Shown in pieces: positions 1-10,606 of a DNA stretch of 64,000 nucleotides; within the stretch, counting starts at the first letter, position 1, and the number at the start of each line of letters is the position of its first letter. The notes under the pieces were generated by a model that worked only from the letters and a program-made list of their open reading frames with translations, ran no database searches and was not told where the DNA came from. This DNA comes from Giesbergeria sp. (lineage in GTDB: Bacteria; Pseudomonadota; Gammaproteobacteria; Burkholderiales; Burkholderiaceae_C). The DNA lies in assembly GCF_028686475.1 (NCBI RefSeq), contig NZ_JAQUCA010000009.1, positions 1-64,000 of the forward strand. The letters run 5' to 3'. Made by a program: the position numbers and the translations under genes.

Positions 1-83
1 TTTCCACTCATGGAGTGACCATTTTTTACAAGATTGTCACTTTTGCATGAACGACAGAGATAAACAATTTTTTCTTCAATCAT
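1..83 (-). CDS. N-terminal fragment of IS1 InsA-like zinc-finger protein (partial)
   Basis: The frame starts at ATG 83-81 and stays open to the window edge, giving 27 visible residues with a C-R-S-C pair and the sequence LVKNGHS. A CxxC pair followed by VxNG is what the amino-terminal zinc ribbon of IS1-family InsA/transposase proteins looks like. The ribosome-binding site is weak (AAGAAA). It is divergent from pth and AT-rich, consistent with a mobile element. Another zinc-ribbon protein is possible, because the diagnostic downstream part is outside the window. Confidence 0.4.
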   Translation of the reverse strand, partial: MIEEKIVYLCRSCKSDNLVKNGHSMSG

Positions 84-127
84 TAAATTTCTTAAAATAA
101 TTAATCATTGGTAATTTTACCACTACC
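1..127 (-). mobile_element. Probable end of an IS1-family insertion sequence (cut by window edge)
   Basis: Very AT-rich sequence unlike the following genes. Read on the minus strand it opens at 127 with GGTAGTGGTAAAATTACC, which resembles the GG-starting terminal repeats of IS1-family elements, followed by the start of a small Cys-containing reading frame (see the 1-83 CDS). Only one end is in the window, so the second inverted repeat and target duplication cannot be seen. The assignment is inference from the partial protein plus base composition. Confidence 0.4.
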
Positions 128-200
128 TAAAAATCTATTTTGGCTATATGGATGATGACGGAATTTTCAAAAATATGGGGGTTATTTGGGATGGAACTCA

Positions 201-818
201 ATGATTAAACTGTTTGTTGGCCTAGGCAACCCCGGCCCAGAATACGAAGCCACGCGCCACAATGCCGGTTTTTGGTGGATAGATGCCTTAGCGCGCGAAC
301 TGAAGGTGTCTTTGCAACCCGAACGCAGCTATTGGGGCTTGGCCGCGCGCGCTAATCTCCACGGCCAGCCGGTCTGGTTGCTAGAGCCGCAAACCTTCAT
401 GAACTTGTCGGGTAAATCGGTGGCGGCCTTGGCGCGCTTTTTCAAAATTGCGCCTGAAGAAATTTTGGTGGCCCACGATGAGCTGGATTTTTCCCCCGGC
501 CAAGTCAAACTCAAGCGCGGCGGCAGCCACGGCGGCCACAATGGCCTGCGCGACATCCATGCCCAATTGGGCAGCCCGGATTATTGGCGCTTGCGTATCG
601 GTATCGGGCATCCCGGTGTCAAGGCCGAAGTGGTGCATTGGGTACTGAAAAAACCCGCCCCAGAGCAGCGCAACCTGATAGAGGACAGCATCGCCCATGC
701 GCTCAAAGCCTTGCCTGCGCTGTTGGCAGGCGATATGGACAAGGCCACTTTGTTGATTCATACCACCAAGCCACCCCGGCCCAAAAAATGCGACATAGAA
801 TCACCCAATGCTGGATGA
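201..818 (+). CDS. pth: Peptidyl-tRNA hydrolase
   Basis: Cytoplasmic esterase that releases peptides from peptidyl-tRNA dropped by stalled ribosomes. The N-terminus carries the family signature ([20 protein letters not shown]) with the catalytic His and conserved Asn residues, then TFMNLSG, HDELD and the GGHNGL(R) loop. I chose ATG 201 rather than the upstream TTG at 186 because family members begin right at the (I)[10 protein letters not shown] strand. This gives 205 residues, a normal length. The 3' end overlaps hrcA by 11 nt. The leader is AT-rich because an IS-like end lies just upstream, so its promoter may differ from that of relatives. Confidence 0.95.
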   Translation: MIKLFVGLGNPGPEYEATRHNAGFWWIDALARELKVSLQPERSYWGLAARANLHGQPVWLLEPQTFMNLSGKSVAALARFFKIAPEEILVAHDELDFSPGQVKLKRGGSHGGHNGLRDIHAQLGSPDYWRLRIGIGHPGVKAEVVHWVLKKPAPEQRNLIEDSIAHALKALPALLAGDMDKATLLIHTTKPPRPKKCDIESPNAG

Positions 819-1812
819 TCGTGCCAAGTTGTTGCTCAAGGCGCTGGTAGAGCGCTATATCGAAGACGGGCAGCCCATAGGCTCCCGCACTTTGTCGCGT
901 GCCTCGGGGCTGGATTTGTCGCCCGCCACCATTCGCAATGTGATGGCGGATTTAGAAGCGTTGGGCCTGATTGCCAGCCCGCACACCTCGGCCGGGCGCA
1001 TTCCCACTGCCAAAGGCTACCGGCTGTTTGTCGATACCATGCTCACGGCAGACCGGGGGCAAATTTTGACCCCACAATTGGCCCCAGAGCAGCCACAGCG
1101 GGTGATTGCCAATGCCGCGCAACTGTTGTCCAACTTGTCACAGTTTGTGGGCGTGGTGATGGCTCCTCGGCGCACCTCGGTGTTTCGGCATATTGAGTTT
1201 CTGCGCCTATCCGAGCGGCGCTTTTTGCTCATCATTGTTTCGCCCGAAGGTGATGTGCAGAACCGGGTAATTTTGTCCGAAACCGATTTCACCCAAAGCC
1301 AGTTGGTGGAGGTAGCCAACTTTCTCAACAGCCACTATGCCGGCATGGCGATGGAGCAGGTGCGCGAGCGCCTAGGCCAAGAGGTGGACCAACTGCGCGG
1401 CGAGATTGCCACCCTGATGCAGGCGGCAGTGCAAGTCAGTTCCGAAGCCTTTGAGCAGGCACAAGAAGAAGTGGTGATTTCTGGCGAGCGCAATTTGCTG
1501 TCCGTGAGTGATTTTTCGCAAAACATGGGCAACCTGCGCCGCGCTTTTGACCTGTTTGAGCAAAAAACACAAATTCTGCGCCTGTTAGATGTATCGCAGC
1601 AAGCCGAAGGGGTGCGTATCTACATTGGTGGCGAAAGCCAAGTCGTGCCGTTTGAAGAGCTGTCGGTGGTCAGTGCGCCTTATGAAGTGGATGGGCAGGT
1701 GGTGGGCACCTTGGGCGTGATTGGCCCCACCCGAATGCCCTACGAGCGCATGATTCAAATTGTGGATATTACTTCGCGCTTGGTGTCTAACGCCCTGAGC
1801 CACCACCACTGA
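808..1812 (+). CDS. hrcA: Heat-inducible transcription repressor HrcA
   Basis: Repressor that binds CIRCE operators of groESL/dnaK-type heat-shock operons; its activity is tuned by GroEL. The N-terminal winged-helix region shows [22 protein letters not shown] and [13 protein letters not shown], followed by the typical [14 protein letters not shown](L)FVD segment. The central and C-terminal regions match the GAF-like HrcA domain and end in a conserved [12 protein letters not shown] motif. 334 residues is typical. It overlaps pth by 11 nt. I see no CIRCE inverted repeat at its own start, so autoregulation is not evident here. Confidence 0.95.
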   Translation: MLDDRAKLLLKALVERYIEDGQPIGSRTLSRASGLDLSPATIRNVMADLEALGLIASPHTSAGRIPTAKGYRLFVDTMLTADRGQILTPQLAPEQPQRVIANAAQLLSNLSQFVGVVMAPRRTSVFRHIEFLRLSERRFLLIIVSPEGDVQNRVILSETDFTQSQLVEVANFLNSHYAGMAMEQVRERLGQEVDQLRGEIATLMQAAVQVSSEAFEQAQEEVVISGERNLLSVSDFSQNMGNLRRAFDLFEQKTQILRLLDVSQQAEGVRIYIGGESQVVPFEELSVVSAPYEVDGQVVGTLGVIGPTRMPYERMIQIVDITSRLVSNALSHHH

Positions 1813-1879
1813 ACAGGCTACACCGCTGGCTATGGCCTGCATTAGCGGCCTAACGCGCAAAGGTGGTGTAATTCTGCCC

Positions 1880-2776
1880 ATGAAGTCCCGTTTTGAACAT
1901 ATTGCCTTGGTCGGCAAATACCAAAGCCCCAGCGCTGGCGGCATGGCCGAACATGCGCGCAAAACCTTAGAGGGCATCGCCCTGTTTTTGCGTAGCCAGG
2001 GTTGTACCGTATCGTTAGAAGCGCAAACAGCAGCCCACCTAGAGCTGCCCGGCTACGCTGCCTTGGAGGTCGATGACATCGGCAAGCAGTGTGATTTGGG
2101 CTTGGTGGTGGGCGGCGATGGCACCATGTTGAGCATTGCGCGCCAAGTGGCCCGTTATGGCACGCCGCTGATTGGCATCAACCAAGGGCGGCTGGGCTTC
2201 ATCACCGATATTCCGCTGGACAACTACCAGACCACCTTGGCCCCGATGCTGCATGGCCAATTTGAAGAAGACCACCGCCCGCTGATTCATGGCCGGGTGC
2301 TGCGCGATGGCGAATGCCTGTTTGACACCTTGGCCATGAACGATGTGGTGGTGAACCGGGCGGCTACTTCAGGCATGGTGGAGTTGCGCGTGGAAGTCGA
2401 TGGGCATTTTGTGGCCAATCAGCGTGCGGATGGGCTGATTGTGGCCTCGCCCACCGGTTCTACTGCCTATTCTTTGTCGGCGGGTGGCCCGATGTTGCAT
2501 CCGTCTTTGCCCGGCTGGGTGTTGGTGCCGATTGCACCGCACACGCTATCGAACCGCCCGATTGTGCTGGCCGACATTACCGAGATTGCCATCGAGATTG
2601 TCAATGGCCGCGATGCCAGCGCTAATTTTGATATGCAATCGCTGGCTGGTTTGCGCCAAGGCGACCGTATTTTGCTGCGCCGTGCCGAGTATTGCGTGCG
2701 CTTTTTGCACCCACGCGGCTGGAGTTACTTTGACACGCTGCGTAAAAAATTGCATTGGAACGAAGGGGGTTCTTAA
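1880..2776 (+). CDS. nadK: NAD kinase
   Basis: Phosphorylates NAD to NADP using ATP or polyphosphate. The GGDGTML motif of the NAD/diacylglycerol-kinase superfamily is present near residue 75, with the NE/D motif (MNDVVVNR) and the [15 protein letters not shown] stretch that binds NAD. The start at ATG 1880 gives 298 residues and begins with the usual F-x-x-I-A-L-V-G strand; upstream in-frame codons from 1832 lie in the hrcA-nadK spacer. It ends 2 nt before recN, so the two are probably co-transcribed. The hrcA-nadK-recN order is common in beta- and gammaproteobacteria. Confidence 0.95.
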   Translation: MKSRFEHIALVGKYQSPSAGGMAEHARKTLEGIALFLRSQGCTVSLEAQTAAHLELPGYAALEVDDIGKQCDLGLVVGGDGTMLSIARQVARYGTPLIGINQGRLGFITDIPLDNYQTTLAPMLHGQFEEDHRPLIHGRVLRDGECLFDTLAMNDVVVNRAATSGMVELRVEVDGHFVANQRADGLIVASPTGSTAYSLSAGGPMLHPSLPGWVLVPIAPHTLSNRPIVLADITEIAIEIVNGRDASANFDMQSLAGLRQGDRILLRRAEYCVRFLHPRGWSYFDTLRKKLHWNEGGS

Positions 2777-2778
2777 AC

Positions 2779-4467
2779 ATGGCGCTCAGGAGCATCATGC
2801 TGCGCGATTTTGTGATTGTGCAGCAGTTGGATCTGGAATTAGCGGCAGGCTTTACCGCCCTGACGGGCGAGACCGGCGCGGGCAAATCTATCCTGATTGA
2901 TGCCTTGCAACTGGCTTTGGGTGCGCGTGCCGATGTGGGTTTGGTGCGCGAAGGGGCCAGCCGCACCGAAGTCTGCGCCGAGTTTGATACCCCGCCCACT
3001 TTACAGGCTTGGCTAGAAGAAAACGGCTTTGCCGTAGAAGCGCAAATTTTGCTGCGCCGCACGCTAGATGTCCAAGGCAAAAGCCGCGCTTGGCTCAATG
3101 GCACACCCGCCACAGCGGCCCAGCTGCGCGCGGTGGGCGAGTACCTGTTAGACATTCACGGCCAGCACGCTTGGCAAAGCCTGACCCGCCCCGAGGCGGT
3201 GCGCGGCCTGCTCGATGCCTATGCTGGCCTGTCGGGCCAAGCGGTGGCCGAGTGCTGGCAACGCTGGCGCGCAGCGCGCAAAGCCCTAGAGCAAGCCCAA
3301 AGCGCGCAAGAACACCTAGAACGCGACCGCGAGCGCCTGCTGTGGCAAATTGCCGAACTCGACAAGCTGGCCCCCGCTGCCGACGAGTGGGAAGAACTCA
3401 ACGCCCAACATACGCGCCTGAGCCACGCCCAAGCCCTGTTAGATACCGCCCATGCTGCCGCAGAGTGGCTCGATGGCGAAGACCACGGCGCACTATCGGG
3501 TTTATCGCGCGCCGGTGAATTGCTGCAAGAGCAGTCGCACCTAGAGCCAGAATTTCGCAATTTGCACGAATTGTTGGCCTCTAGCTTGGCCCAAGCCGAA
3601 GAAGCCGCGCGTTCTTTGCAAGCCTACCTGCGCCACGTCGATTTAGACCCCGATGGGCTGGCGGCACTGGATGAGCGCGTGGCGTTGTGGCTGACCTTGG
3701 CGCGCCGCTACAAGCGTCCACCAGCGGAGTTGCCCAGTTTGTTGGCGGCTTGGAAGCAAGAGCTGCAACGCTTAGAGGCCTGCGCCGATATTGCTGGATT
3801 AGAGGCCGCCGTGGCCCAAACGGCCACCGCCTTTGATACGGCAGCACGCCAATTGTCACGCCAGCGCGCCAAGGCCGCGCCCCAGTTAGCGCAGGCCATT
3901 ACCCAAGCCATGCAGTTGTTGGGCATGTCGGGCGGTCATTTTGAAGTGGCCCTCAGTCCCAGCGCCCCAGCGGGCGCGCATGGGGTGGATGATGTGGTTT
4001 TTTTGCTGGCCGGGCACCCCGGAGCCACGGCCCGGCCTTTGGGCAAAATTGCCTCGGGCGGCGAGTTGTCGCGTATCTCGCTGGCCATTGCCGTTACCAC
4101 CAGTGCCTTGGGCGAAGCGCCCACCCTCATTTTTGACGAAGTGGATGCGGGTGTCGGTGGCGCAGTGGCCGAAGCCGTGGGGCGGCTGATGCGCCAACTG
4201 GGCCAAGACCGGCAGGTGCTGGCCGTGACGCACCTGCCGCAAGTGGCCGCCCAAGCGCACCAGCATTTGCTGGTGGTCAAGCACAGCGATGGCCAAGGCA
4301 CCAGCAGCAGCGTGCAGCCGGTAGCTGCTACGCAGCGGGTGCGCGAAATTGCCCGCATGTTGGGCGGCCAGCAGCTGTCTAACACCAGTTTGGCGCACGC
4401 CCAAGAAATGCTGGATTTAGCCACCACTGCCCCTGCCACCTCTACCCTATTGGAGACCACGCTATGA
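2779..4467 (+). CDS. recN: DNA repair protein RecN
   Basis: SMC-like ATPase used in double-strand break repair. Walker A (GETGAGKS) lies near residue 35, a long coiled-coil middle rich in Ala, Glu, Gln and Arg follows, and the ABC signature ([12 protein letters not shown]) and Walker B ([12 protein letters not shown]) are in the C-terminal third. ATG 2779 is preferred over ATG 2755 because it sits 2 nt after the nadK stop behind a GGGGG-type ribosome site and gives the standard [12 protein letters not shown]-terminus (562 residues). The 3' end overlaps rapZ by 4 nt (ATGA), suggesting translational coupling. Confidence 0.95.
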   Translation: MALRSIMLRDFVIVQQLDLELAAGFTALTGETGAGKSILIDALQLALGARADVGLVREGASRTEVCAEFDTPPTLQAWLEENGFAVEAQILLRRTLDVQGKSRAWLNGTPATAAQLRAVGEYLLDIHGQHAWQSLTRPEAVRGLLDAYAGLSGQAVAECWQRWRAARKALEQAQSAQEHLERDRERLLWQIAELDKLAPAADEWEELNAQHTRLSHAQALLDTAHAAAEWLDGEDHGALSGLSRAGELLQEQSHLEPEFRNLHELLASSLAQAEEAARSLQAYLRHVDLDPDGLAALDERVALWLTLARRYKRPPAELPSLLAAWKQELQRLEACADIAGLEAAVAQTATAFDTAARQLSRQRAKAAPQLAQAITQAMQLLGMSGGHFEVALSPSAPAGAHGVDDVVFLLAGHPGATARPLGKIASGGELSRISLAIAVTTSALGEAPTLIFDEVDAGVGGAVAEAVGRLMRQLGQDRQVLAVTHLPQVAAQAHQHLLVVKHSDGQGTSSSVQPVAATQRVREIARMLGGQQLSNTSLAHAQEMLDLATTAPATSTLLETTL

Positions 4468-5342
4468 GCCTAGAAATCGCTCTCATTACGGGGATGTCGG
4501 GTTCAGGAAAATCCGTGGCCCTGCGCGCCTTAGAAGATGCTGGCTACTACTGTGTCGATAATTTACCGCCCGAGTTATTGTCGGCCTTTTTAGCGCTAGA
4601 ACACCAACACCACGGCAACCGGGTTGCTATTGCGATGGATGCGCGCAGTGGTGGCTCTTTGGCCCAAGTGCCGCAAGCATTGCAGCAGCAACGCACGCAG
4701 GGCGTGGTGGTGCATTCCATCTTTTTAGATGCCACCACCGATACCCTGGTGCGGCGCTTTTCTGAAACCCGCCGCCGCCACCCCTTATCGCACGACGAAG
4801 GGTTAGGGCTGGATGGCCGCCGGGTCCTCACCCAAGCGATTGAGCTAGAGCGCGAATTGCTGGCTGAACTGCGCGAGCATTCGCACGTGATTGATACCAG
4901 CGCTATCCGTGCCGCCCAATTGCAGGGCTATATCAAGGGCTTGATGTCGGCCCTGCCCCAGCAACTGACGCTGGTATTCCAATCGTTTGCCTTTAAGCGC
5001 GGCATACCGGTCGATGCCGATTTTGTGTTTGATGTGCGTATGCTGCCCAACCCGCACTATGAGCCGGGCCTGAAAGATTTAACCGGACTCGATGCCCCTG
5101 TGGCCGAGTATTTGCAGCAACAAGCCCCGGTGGAACAAATGCAAACCCATATCGCCCAGTTTTTAGAGCATTGGCTCAAGCTGCTGGCCAGCAACCACCG
5201 CAGCTACGTGACGGTAGCGATTGGCTGCACCGGTGGGCAACATCGCTCGGTGTATTTGGTCGAGCGCTTGGCCGCGCATTTTCAGCCCGATTGGGCCACC
5301 CTGCGCCGCCACCGCGAGATGGATGCGCGTGCTTTGCCCTAA
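4464..5342 (+). CDS. rapZ: RNase adapter protein RapZ (YvcJ-type P-loop NTPase)
   Basis: Nucleotide-binding protein that in enterobacteria delivers the sRNA GlmZ to RNase E and so senses glucosamine-6-phosphate. Walker A GMSGSGKS is at residues 9-16, followed by [17 protein letters not shown], and the C-terminal half keeps FGFKRG-like (SFAFKRGIP), [10 protein letters not shown] and [12 protein letters not shown] motifs. 292 residues is full length. It overlaps recN by 4 nt. The regulatory role in betaproteobacteria is inferred from the family; no partner sRNA gene is visible in the window. Confidence 0.92.
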   Translation: MSLEIALITGMSGSGKSVALRALEDAGYYCVDNLPPELLSAFLALEHQHHGNRVAIAMDARSGGSLAQVPQALQQQRTQGVVVHSIFLDATTDTLVRRFSETRRRHPLSHDEGLGLDGRRVLTQAIELERELLAELREHSHVIDTSAIRAAQLQGYIKGLMSALPQQLTLVFQSFAFKRGIPVDADFVFDVRMLPNPHYEPGLKDLTGLDAPVAEYLQQQAPVEQMQTHIAQFLEHWLKLLASNHRSYVTVAIGCTGGQHRSVYLVERLAAHFQPDWATLRRHREMDARALP

Positions 5343-5404
5343 GCTGTCCTGTGTTGTTTTGAGTTGTTTTGAGTTTTTGCTTTTTTTCAAGGAAAGATGG
5401 CCTT

Positions 5405-5821
5405 ATGTCTACCACTGATTTTTCTCCTGCCCAAGGCTACGCCGGTGATGTAACGCCATCGGTGGCGTGGCAATGGGTGCAACAAGGCCAGGCGGTGCTG
5501 GTCGATGTACGCAGCGATGCCGAACGCGCTTGGGTGGGCGAAGTGCCCGGCGCACGCCCTGTGGTGTGGAAGCAATGGCCCGGCATGGCCATGAATGCTG
5601 ATTTTGATGAGCAACTGCGCGCCGCCGCGCCAGAGGGGCAAAAAGTAGTGCTACTCTGCCGCAGTGGTGTGCGCTCGATGGCTGCCGCGCAGCGCGCTAC
5701 GGAGCTGGGCCTAGAGGCTTACAACATCCTAGAGGGCTTTGAGGGCGACTTAGACGCGCAAGGCCACCGAGGCCAGCGCGGCGGCTGGCGCGCGCGTGGA
5801 CTGCCTTGGCGCCAAGGTTAA
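5405..5821 (+). CDS. Rhodanese-like domain protein
   Basis: Single-domain sulfurtransferase fold of 138 residues. It has the N-terminal LVDVRSDAERAW substrate strand, a Val/Pro-Gly-Ala motif, and the active-site loop CRSGVRS with the presumptive persulfide Cys. The C-terminal end is Gly/Arg/Gln-rich as in small betaproteobacterial rhodaneses. ATG 5405 follows an AAGGAAAG ribosome site; an in-frame upstream ATG at 5369 lies in a T-rich spacer and is unlikely. The substrate is not predictable. It is convergent with the LysM protein, with only 19 nt between stops. Confidence 0.85.
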   Translation: MSTTDFSPAQGYAGDVTPSVAWQWVQQGQAVLVDVRSDAERAWVGEVPGARPVVWKQWPGMAMNADFDEQLRAAAPEGQKVVLLCRSGVRSMAAAQRATELGLEAYNILEGFEGDLDAQGHRGQRGGWRARGLPWRQG

Positions 5822-5840
5822 AACGGCTGGCTTTGCTGGC

Positions 5841-6347
5841 TTACAGCGGTGGGATACGCAGTTTTTGTCCCGGATAAATTTTGTCCGGGTGGCTGAGCAT
5901 GGGCTGGTTGGCTTCAAAAATTTTCGGGTACTTGTTGGCATCGCCATAAAACTTTTTGGCAATCGCCGACAGGGTATCGCCGCGCACCACATCGTGGTAT
6001 TGGGCCTCGGGTTCTGGGGCTGCTACCGTCATTTGGTTGTCCACTGCCTGCACGTTGGCCACATTGCCACAGCACAGCGTCACCTTTTCTTTGGCCGCTT
6101 GGCTGGGGGCTTGGCCTTGCACCGTGACCAAGCCTTGCAGACCGTCATAGTCAACCTCTACCGCGCTCAGCCCCAAGTTTTGTGCGCCAATATAGGTGGC
6201 AATGGCCTGCGCGGCCTTGGCATTGCGCTCTGCTTGCGTCGGGCCATCGCTGGCCGGGGTGCTTGCCGCTGTGGGAGTCGCTGCAACAGCCTCTTTGCCG
6301 CCAAACAGCTTTTCGCCCGCTTCTTTGATAAAACTAAAAACGCCCAT
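5841..6347 (-). CDS. kbp: BON-LysM domain protein (Kbp/YgaU-like)
   Basis: 168 residues beginning MGVFSFIKEAGEKLFG, the typical amphipathic start of Kbp (YgaU), a cytoplasmic potassium-binding protein in E. coli that contains a BON and a LysM domain. Here a BON-like stretch (about 60-110, containing LVTVQGQAP and VANVQAVDN) precedes a C-terminal LysM (about 118-168: YHDVVRGDTLSAIAKKFYGD, then IYPGQKLRIP). There is no signal peptide. A short Ala/Thr/Pro linker at residues 19-38 is species-variable. The potassium role is from the family, not shown here. Confidence 0.85.
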   Translation of the reverse strand: MGVFSFIKEAGEKLFGGKEAVAATPTAASTPASDGPTQAERNAKAAQAIATYIGAQNLGLSAVEVDYDGLQGLVTVQGQAPSQAAKEKVTLCCGNVANVQAVDNQMTVAAPEPEAQYHDVVRGDTLSAIAKKFYGDANKYPKIFEANQPMLSHPDKIYPGQKLRIPPL

Positions 6348-6484
6348 CAGTATGCTCCTCTAGTGCTTAAACCTGGAGCTTGCACTGTAGCGCTAAACGG
6401 GCACTCTGGGCGCAGTAAAAAAAGTGGGGCCAGAAAACTCGGGATAATGCGCCGCAGGAACACTAAGGTTTCACGCACAACCTG

Positions 6485-7237
6485 ATGAAACCAGCCAAAA
6501 AAACCAGCCGCCGCACCAGCCACCCCGACCTGCCACCCTATTGGGCGCAGGCGTGCGCGCAGCTGGGGCAAAAAGACCGCGTCTTGCGCCGCCTGATTCC
6601 GCAGTTGGGCGAGCATGTAGTGCGCCCCAGCCGCGATGCCTTCACCACCTTGGCGCGCAGCATCGTCGGGCAGCAAATTACCGTGGCAGCGGCCCAAACC
6701 CTGTGGCAGCGCTTGCTGGCGCTGTTGCCGGAGCCGGTAGCTGCTGTGTCGGTGCCAGCAAACACCGTGGCCCAATTGGCCTTGGATTTGGCCGCACCAG
6801 CCACCGAAGAGGCTCCACCACGCACCATCTTGCCCGCCGATTTGCTGCAACTGCGCGCAGAAGAGATGCGCGTCGCTGGCTTGTCGCCGCGCAAGGTGGA
6901 CTACCTGCTGGCCCTAGCGCAACAATTTGCCACCGGCAAACTGCGCCCGCAAAGCTGGGCCGCCCTAGAGGATGAAGCCATCATCCAGCAACTGATGCAA
7001 TTGCGCGGCGTGGGGCGCTGGACGGCCGAGATGTTTTTGATGTTCCATCTGCTACGTCCCAACGTCTTGCCCTTGGATGATGCCGGGCTTATCAAAGGCA
7101 TTAGCCACAATTATTTTTCTGGCGACCCGGTCAGCCGCCACGAGGCACGCGAGGTAGCACAAGCCTGGCAACCTTGGTGCAGTGTGGCTACTTGGTATAT
7201 TTGGCGCTCGCTGCAAACCCAGCCGCTAACGCCCTGA
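6485..7237 (+). CDS. alkA: DNA-3-methyladenine glycosylase II (AlkA-type)
   Basis: Base-excision repair glycosylase removing alkylated purines. It is a HhH-GPD family protein of 250 residues: [12 protein letters not shown] helix, the helix-hairpin-helix [11 protein letters not shown], and the catalytic Asp in LPLDDAGL about 15 residues later. It lacks the N-terminal TBP-like domain of E. coli AlkA, as is usual in this short betaproteobacterial form. Its position just upstream of accA is conserved in Comamonadaceae-like genomes. The first ATG was used. Confidence 0.9.
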   Translation: MKPAKKTSRRTSHPDLPPYWAQACAQLGQKDRVLRRLIPQLGEHVVRPSRDAFTTLARSIVGQQITVAAAQTLWQRLLALLPEPVAAVSVPANTVAQLALDLAAPATEEAPPRTILPADLLQLRAEEMRVAGLSPRKVDYLLALAQQFATGKLRPQSWAALEDEAIIQQLMQLRGVGRWTAEMFLMFHLLRPNVLPLDDAGLIKGISHNYFSGDPVSRHEAREVAQAWQPWCSVATWYIWRSLQTQPLTP

Positions 7238-7290
7238 ACGCCGTTGCTCGTGCCATACCCGGCACCGAGAACGCACAAGGAGAACCCATT

Positions 7291-8268
7291 TTGGCCAAAA
7301 AAACCTTCCTCGATTTCGAACAACCGATTGCCGAACTCGAAGGCAAAATTGAAGAACTGCGCTACGTGCAAAACGAAAGCGCCGTCGATATTTCCGACGA
7401 AATCGACCAACTTAGCAAAAAAAGCCTACAACTTACCAAGGACATTTACAGCGAGTTGTCGCCTTGGCAAGTCACCAAAATTGCCCGCCACCCCGAGCGC
7501 CCCTACACGCTAGACTATGTGCGCGATTTGTTCACCGATTTTGTCGAGCTACACGGTGACCGCCATTTTGCCGACGATAAATCCATCGTCGGTGGCTTGG
7601 CGCGCTTTAACGGCCACGCCTGCATGGTGCTGGGCCAACAAAAAGGCCGTGACACCAAAGAGCGCGCCTTGCGTAACTTTGGCATGACCCGCCCCGAAGG
7701 CTACCGCAAAGCCCTGCGCCTGATGAAAACCGCCGAGCAATTCAAACTGCCGGTGTTCACCTTTGTTGATACGCCCGGTGCTTTTCCGGGCATAGATGCC
7801 GAAGAGCGTAGCCAATCCGAAGCTATTGGGCGCAACATCTACGAGATGGCCCAATTGGAAGTGCCCATCATCACCACCATCATTGGCGAAGGTGGTTCCG
7901 GCGGGGCGCTGGCCCTGAGCGTGTGCGACCAATTGCTGATGTTGCAGTATTCGATTTACTCGGTTATCAGCCCCGAAGGTTGTGCTTCCATCCTCTGGAA
8001 AACATCGGACAAAGCGCAAGATGCCGCCGAAGCGCTGGGCATTACCGCACACCGCCTGAAAGCGCTGGGGCTGGTGGACAAAATCGTCAACGAGCCGGTG
8101 GGCGGTGCCCACCGCGATACCAAGCACATGGCCGCCCTGCTCAAGCGGGCGTTGGGGGATGCCTTCCGCCAACTGGCCGATTTGAAGACAGACGAGCTAA
8201 TCGAGCGCCGCTATGCCCGCTTGCAAAGCTATGGCCGTTTTACCGATACCAAGGCCAATAGCCGCTAA
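7291..8268 (+). CDS. accA: Acetyl-CoA carboxylase carboxyltransferase subunit alpha
   Basis: Alpha subunit of the carboxyltransferase that makes malonyl-CoA for fatty-acid synthesis; works with AccD. The N-terminus [21 protein letters not shown] and the crotonase-fold core ([40 protein letters not shown]) are all present. I chose a TTG start at 7291, seven nt downstream of AAGGAGA, because no ATG in frame fits the family start; this gives 325 residues. The frame is open further upstream, but that part overlaps the 3' end of alkA. Confidence 0.93.
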   Translation: MAKKTFLDFEQPIAELEGKIEELRYVQNESAVDISDEIDQLSKKSLQLTKDIYSELSPWQVTKIARHPERPYTLDYVRDLFTDFVELHGDRHFADDKSIVGGLARFNGHACMVLGQQKGRDTKERALRNFGMTRPEGYRKALRLMKTAEQFKLPVFTFVDTPGAFPGIDAEERSQSEAIGRNIYEMAQLEVPIITTIIGEGGSGGALALSVCDQLLMLQYSIYSVISPEGCASILWKTSDKAQDAAEALGITAHRLKALGLVDKIVNEPVGGAHRDTKHMAALLKRALGDAFRQLADLKTDELIERRYARLQSYGRFTDTKANSR

Positions 8269-8289
8269 CACCCGCGCCCTCGAGCAGCC

Positions 8290-9231
8290 ATGACCCACGC
8301 TGTGGAAGCGGCGATGGCAGCCTTTGTGCCAACGCTGCCGCTGGCCATCGCCTTGAGTGGTGGCGCAGATTCCACTGCGCTGCTGCTGGCCTGTGCGCGG
8401 CGCTGGCCGGGGCAGGTCTCTGCTATTCATGTTCACCACGGTTTGCAAGCTGCTGCCGATAGTTTCGAGCAGCATTGCATCGCCCTGTGTGGACAGCTGC
8501 AAGTGCCCCTGACGGTGCAGCGGGTCGATGCCCGCCATGCCCGTGGCCAAAGCCCCGAAGACGCGGCGCGCACGGCGCGTTACCAAGCCCTGCAAACCGC
8601 TGCGGCCGCCCATGCTGTTGTGCCCGCTGCTATCGCGCTGGCACAACACGCCGACGACCAAGCCGAAACCCTGTTGCTGGCGCTGTCACGCGGAGCCGGT
8701 GTGGCCGGGCTGGCCGCTATGCCTGCACAGTGGCAACGTGGCGGCTTGATGTGGTACCGGCCTTTGTTGCAAGTGCCCGGTGCCGAGATTCGCCGTTGGC
8801 TGCAAGCCCAGCAGCAAACTTGGGTAGAAGACCCGACCAACACCGATGAACGCTACACGCGCAACCGTATTCGCGCCCAACTCCTGCCTGCACTGGAGGC
8901 GGTGTTTCCGGCCTTTCGGGCTACCTTTGCGCGCAGCGCATCCCATGCGGCACAAGCCAAAGAATTATTGCTGGAGCTGGCCGTGCAAGACCTGGCCCAA
9001 GTCGGCAATCCACCCGAGATTCGCGCGCTACAAACCCTGAGCGTGGCACGCCAAGCCAATGTCTTGCGCCACTGGCTGCTCCTAGCCCACCAAACCACAC
9101 CCGCCAGCAGCCAACTGGCCCAATTGCAGCAACAAATACAGGCTTGCACGACACGCGGCCACCGTATCCACCTGAAAGTGGGGCGCGGTTTTGTGATTCG
9201 TGCTGGAGCGGTGCTGCATTGGTACAATTGA
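8290..9231 (+). CDS. tilS: tRNA(Ile)-lysidine synthase
   Basis: Modifies the C34 wobble base of the AUA-reading tRNA-Ile with lysine. The PP-loop ATP motif SGGADST is near residue 20, then HVHHGLQ, and HADDQAETLLL and RPLL(Q)VP further on. 313 residues is short compared with E. coli TilS (over 400), so it lacks most of the C-terminal domains; short forms occur in related bacteria. It lies between accA and lysC, the usual neighbours. Confidence 0.9.
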   Translation: MTHAVEAAMAAFVPTLPLAIALSGGADSTALLLACARRWPGQVSAIHVHHGLQAAADSFEQHCIALCGQLQVPLTVQRVDARHARGQSPEDAARTARYQALQTAAAAHAVVPAAIALAQHADDQAETLLLALSRGAGVAGLAAMPAQWQRGGLMWYRPLLQVPGAEIRRWLQAQQQTWVEDPTNTDERYTRNRIRAQLLPALEAVFPAFRATFARSASHAAQAKELLLELAVQDLAQVGNPPEIRALQTLSVARQANVLRHWLLLAHQTTPASSQLAQLQQQIQACTTRGHRIHLKVGRGFVIRAGAVLHWYN

Positions 9232-9327
9232 CCAGTTTTGGCCCACTTTTGCACGAAACACGGCGGCGTCCCAAAACATTGTTCAACCTGCGCCGCGCCC
9301 TCTGGGTTTCGTCACCACACATCTCCA

Positions 9328-10596
9328 ATGGCATTGATCGTTCATAAATATGGCGGCACGTCGATGGGTTCGCCCGAGCGCATCCGCAACGTTGCTAAAC
9401 GCGTGGCCAAATGGGCGCGCGCAGGCCACCAGATGGTGGTTGTACCCAGCGCCATGAGCGGCGAGACCAATCGCCTGCTCGGTCTGGCGGGCGAATTGGC
9501 CCCCACCCCAGCCAGCGCAGCGTACCACCGCGAACTCGACATGCTGGCCGCCACCGGCGAGCAAGCCTCGTCCGCCTTGCTGGCCATTGCCCTGCAAGCC
9601 GAGGGCATGGAAGCCATCAGCTACACCGGCTGGCAAGTGCCGGTACGCACCGACAGCAGCTACACCAAAGCCCGCATCGAGTCGATTGACGACCAGCGTG
9701 TGCGCGCTGATTTGGATGCTGGCAAAGTGGTGGTCATTACGGGCTTTCAGGGCATCGACGATGCTGGCCACATCACCACTTTAGGCCGTGGTGGTTCGGA
9801 TACTTCGGCGGTGGCCATTGCCGCCGCCATGAAGGCCAACGAATGCCTGATTTACACCGATGTGGATGGTGTCTATACCACCGATCCGCGCGTGGTACCC
9901 GCTGCGCGCCGCCTGCACACCGTCAGCTTTGAAGAAATGCTGGAAATGGCCAGCTTGGGCAGCAAGGTGTTGCAGATTCGCTCGGTCGAGTTTGCTGGCA
10001 AGTACAAAGTGCCCATGCGCGTGCTGTCCAGCTTCACGCCTTGGGATATTGACCTGGCCGAAGAAGCCCAATCGGGCACGCTCATCACTTTTGAGGAAGA
10101 CGAAAAAATGGAAAAAGCCGTTGTGTCCGGCATCGCGTTCAACCGTGGCGAAGCCAAGATCTCGGTGCTGGGTGTGCCCGACACCCCCGGTATTGCCCAC
10201 CGCATCCTCGGCCCGGTGGCAGATGCCAACATCGAAGTCGATGTCATCATCCAAAACATCAGCAAAGACGGCAAGGCCGACTTCAGCTTTACCGTCAACC
10301 AAGGCGACTACCAGCGCGCACTCGATTTGTTGCGTACCAAGGTAGTGCCCGAGCTGGGTGCCCAAGAAGTAGTGGGTGACCCGCACATTTGCAAGGTCAG
10401 CATCGTCGGTATCGGTATGCGTAGCCATGTAGGCATCGCCAGCACCATGTTCCGCGTGCTGAGCCAAGAAAACATCAACATCCAGATGATTTCTACTTCC
10501 GAAATCAAAACTTCGGTGGTGATTGACGAGAAGTACCTGGAGCTGGCCGTGCGCGCCCTGCACACCGCCTTCGGTCTGGACAAAGCCGCCGAGTAA
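9328..10596 (+). CDS. lysC: Aspartate kinase
   Basis: First step of the aspartate pathway to Lys, Thr and Met. The N-terminal KYGGTS motif starts at residue 6; FQGIDDAGHITTLGRGGSDTSA is the kinase core; two C-terminal ACT domains (about 265-340 and 345-420) suggest feedback control by lysine/threonine. ATG 9328 gives MALIVHKYGGTSMG, the standard start, and 422 residues; upstream in-frame codons from 9238 are not conserved-looking. No clear Shine-Dalgarno is seen. The gene is followed by a short palindrome and tRNA-Ser. Confidence 0.95.
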   Translation: MALIVHKYGGTSMGSPERIRNVAKRVAKWARAGHQMVVVPSAMSGETNRLLGLAGELAPTPASAAYHRELDMLAATGEQASSALLAIALQAEGMEAISYTGWQVPVRTDSSYTKARIESIDDQRVRADLDAGKVVVITGFQGIDDAGHITTLGRGGSDTSAVAIAAAMKANECLIYTDVDGVYTTDPRVVPAARRLHTVSFEEMLEMASLGSKVLQIRSVEFAGKYKVPMRVLSSFTPWDIDLAEEAQSGTLITFEEDEKMEKAVVSGIAFNRGEAKISVLGVPDTPGIAHRILGPVADANIEVDVIIQNISKDGKADFSFTVNQGDYQRALDLLRTKVVPELGAQEVVGDPHICKVSIVGIGMRSHVGIASTMFRVLSQENINIQMISTSEIKTSVVIDEKYLELAVRALHTAFGLDKAAE

Positions 10597-10606
10597 TTCT
10601 GGCGCA

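Noticed and set aside
5796-6485. 229-residue plus-strand ORF opposite the LysM protein
   Set aside because: The minus frame shows clear BON and LysM motifs; the plus frame is a shadow overlapping the rhodanese end.
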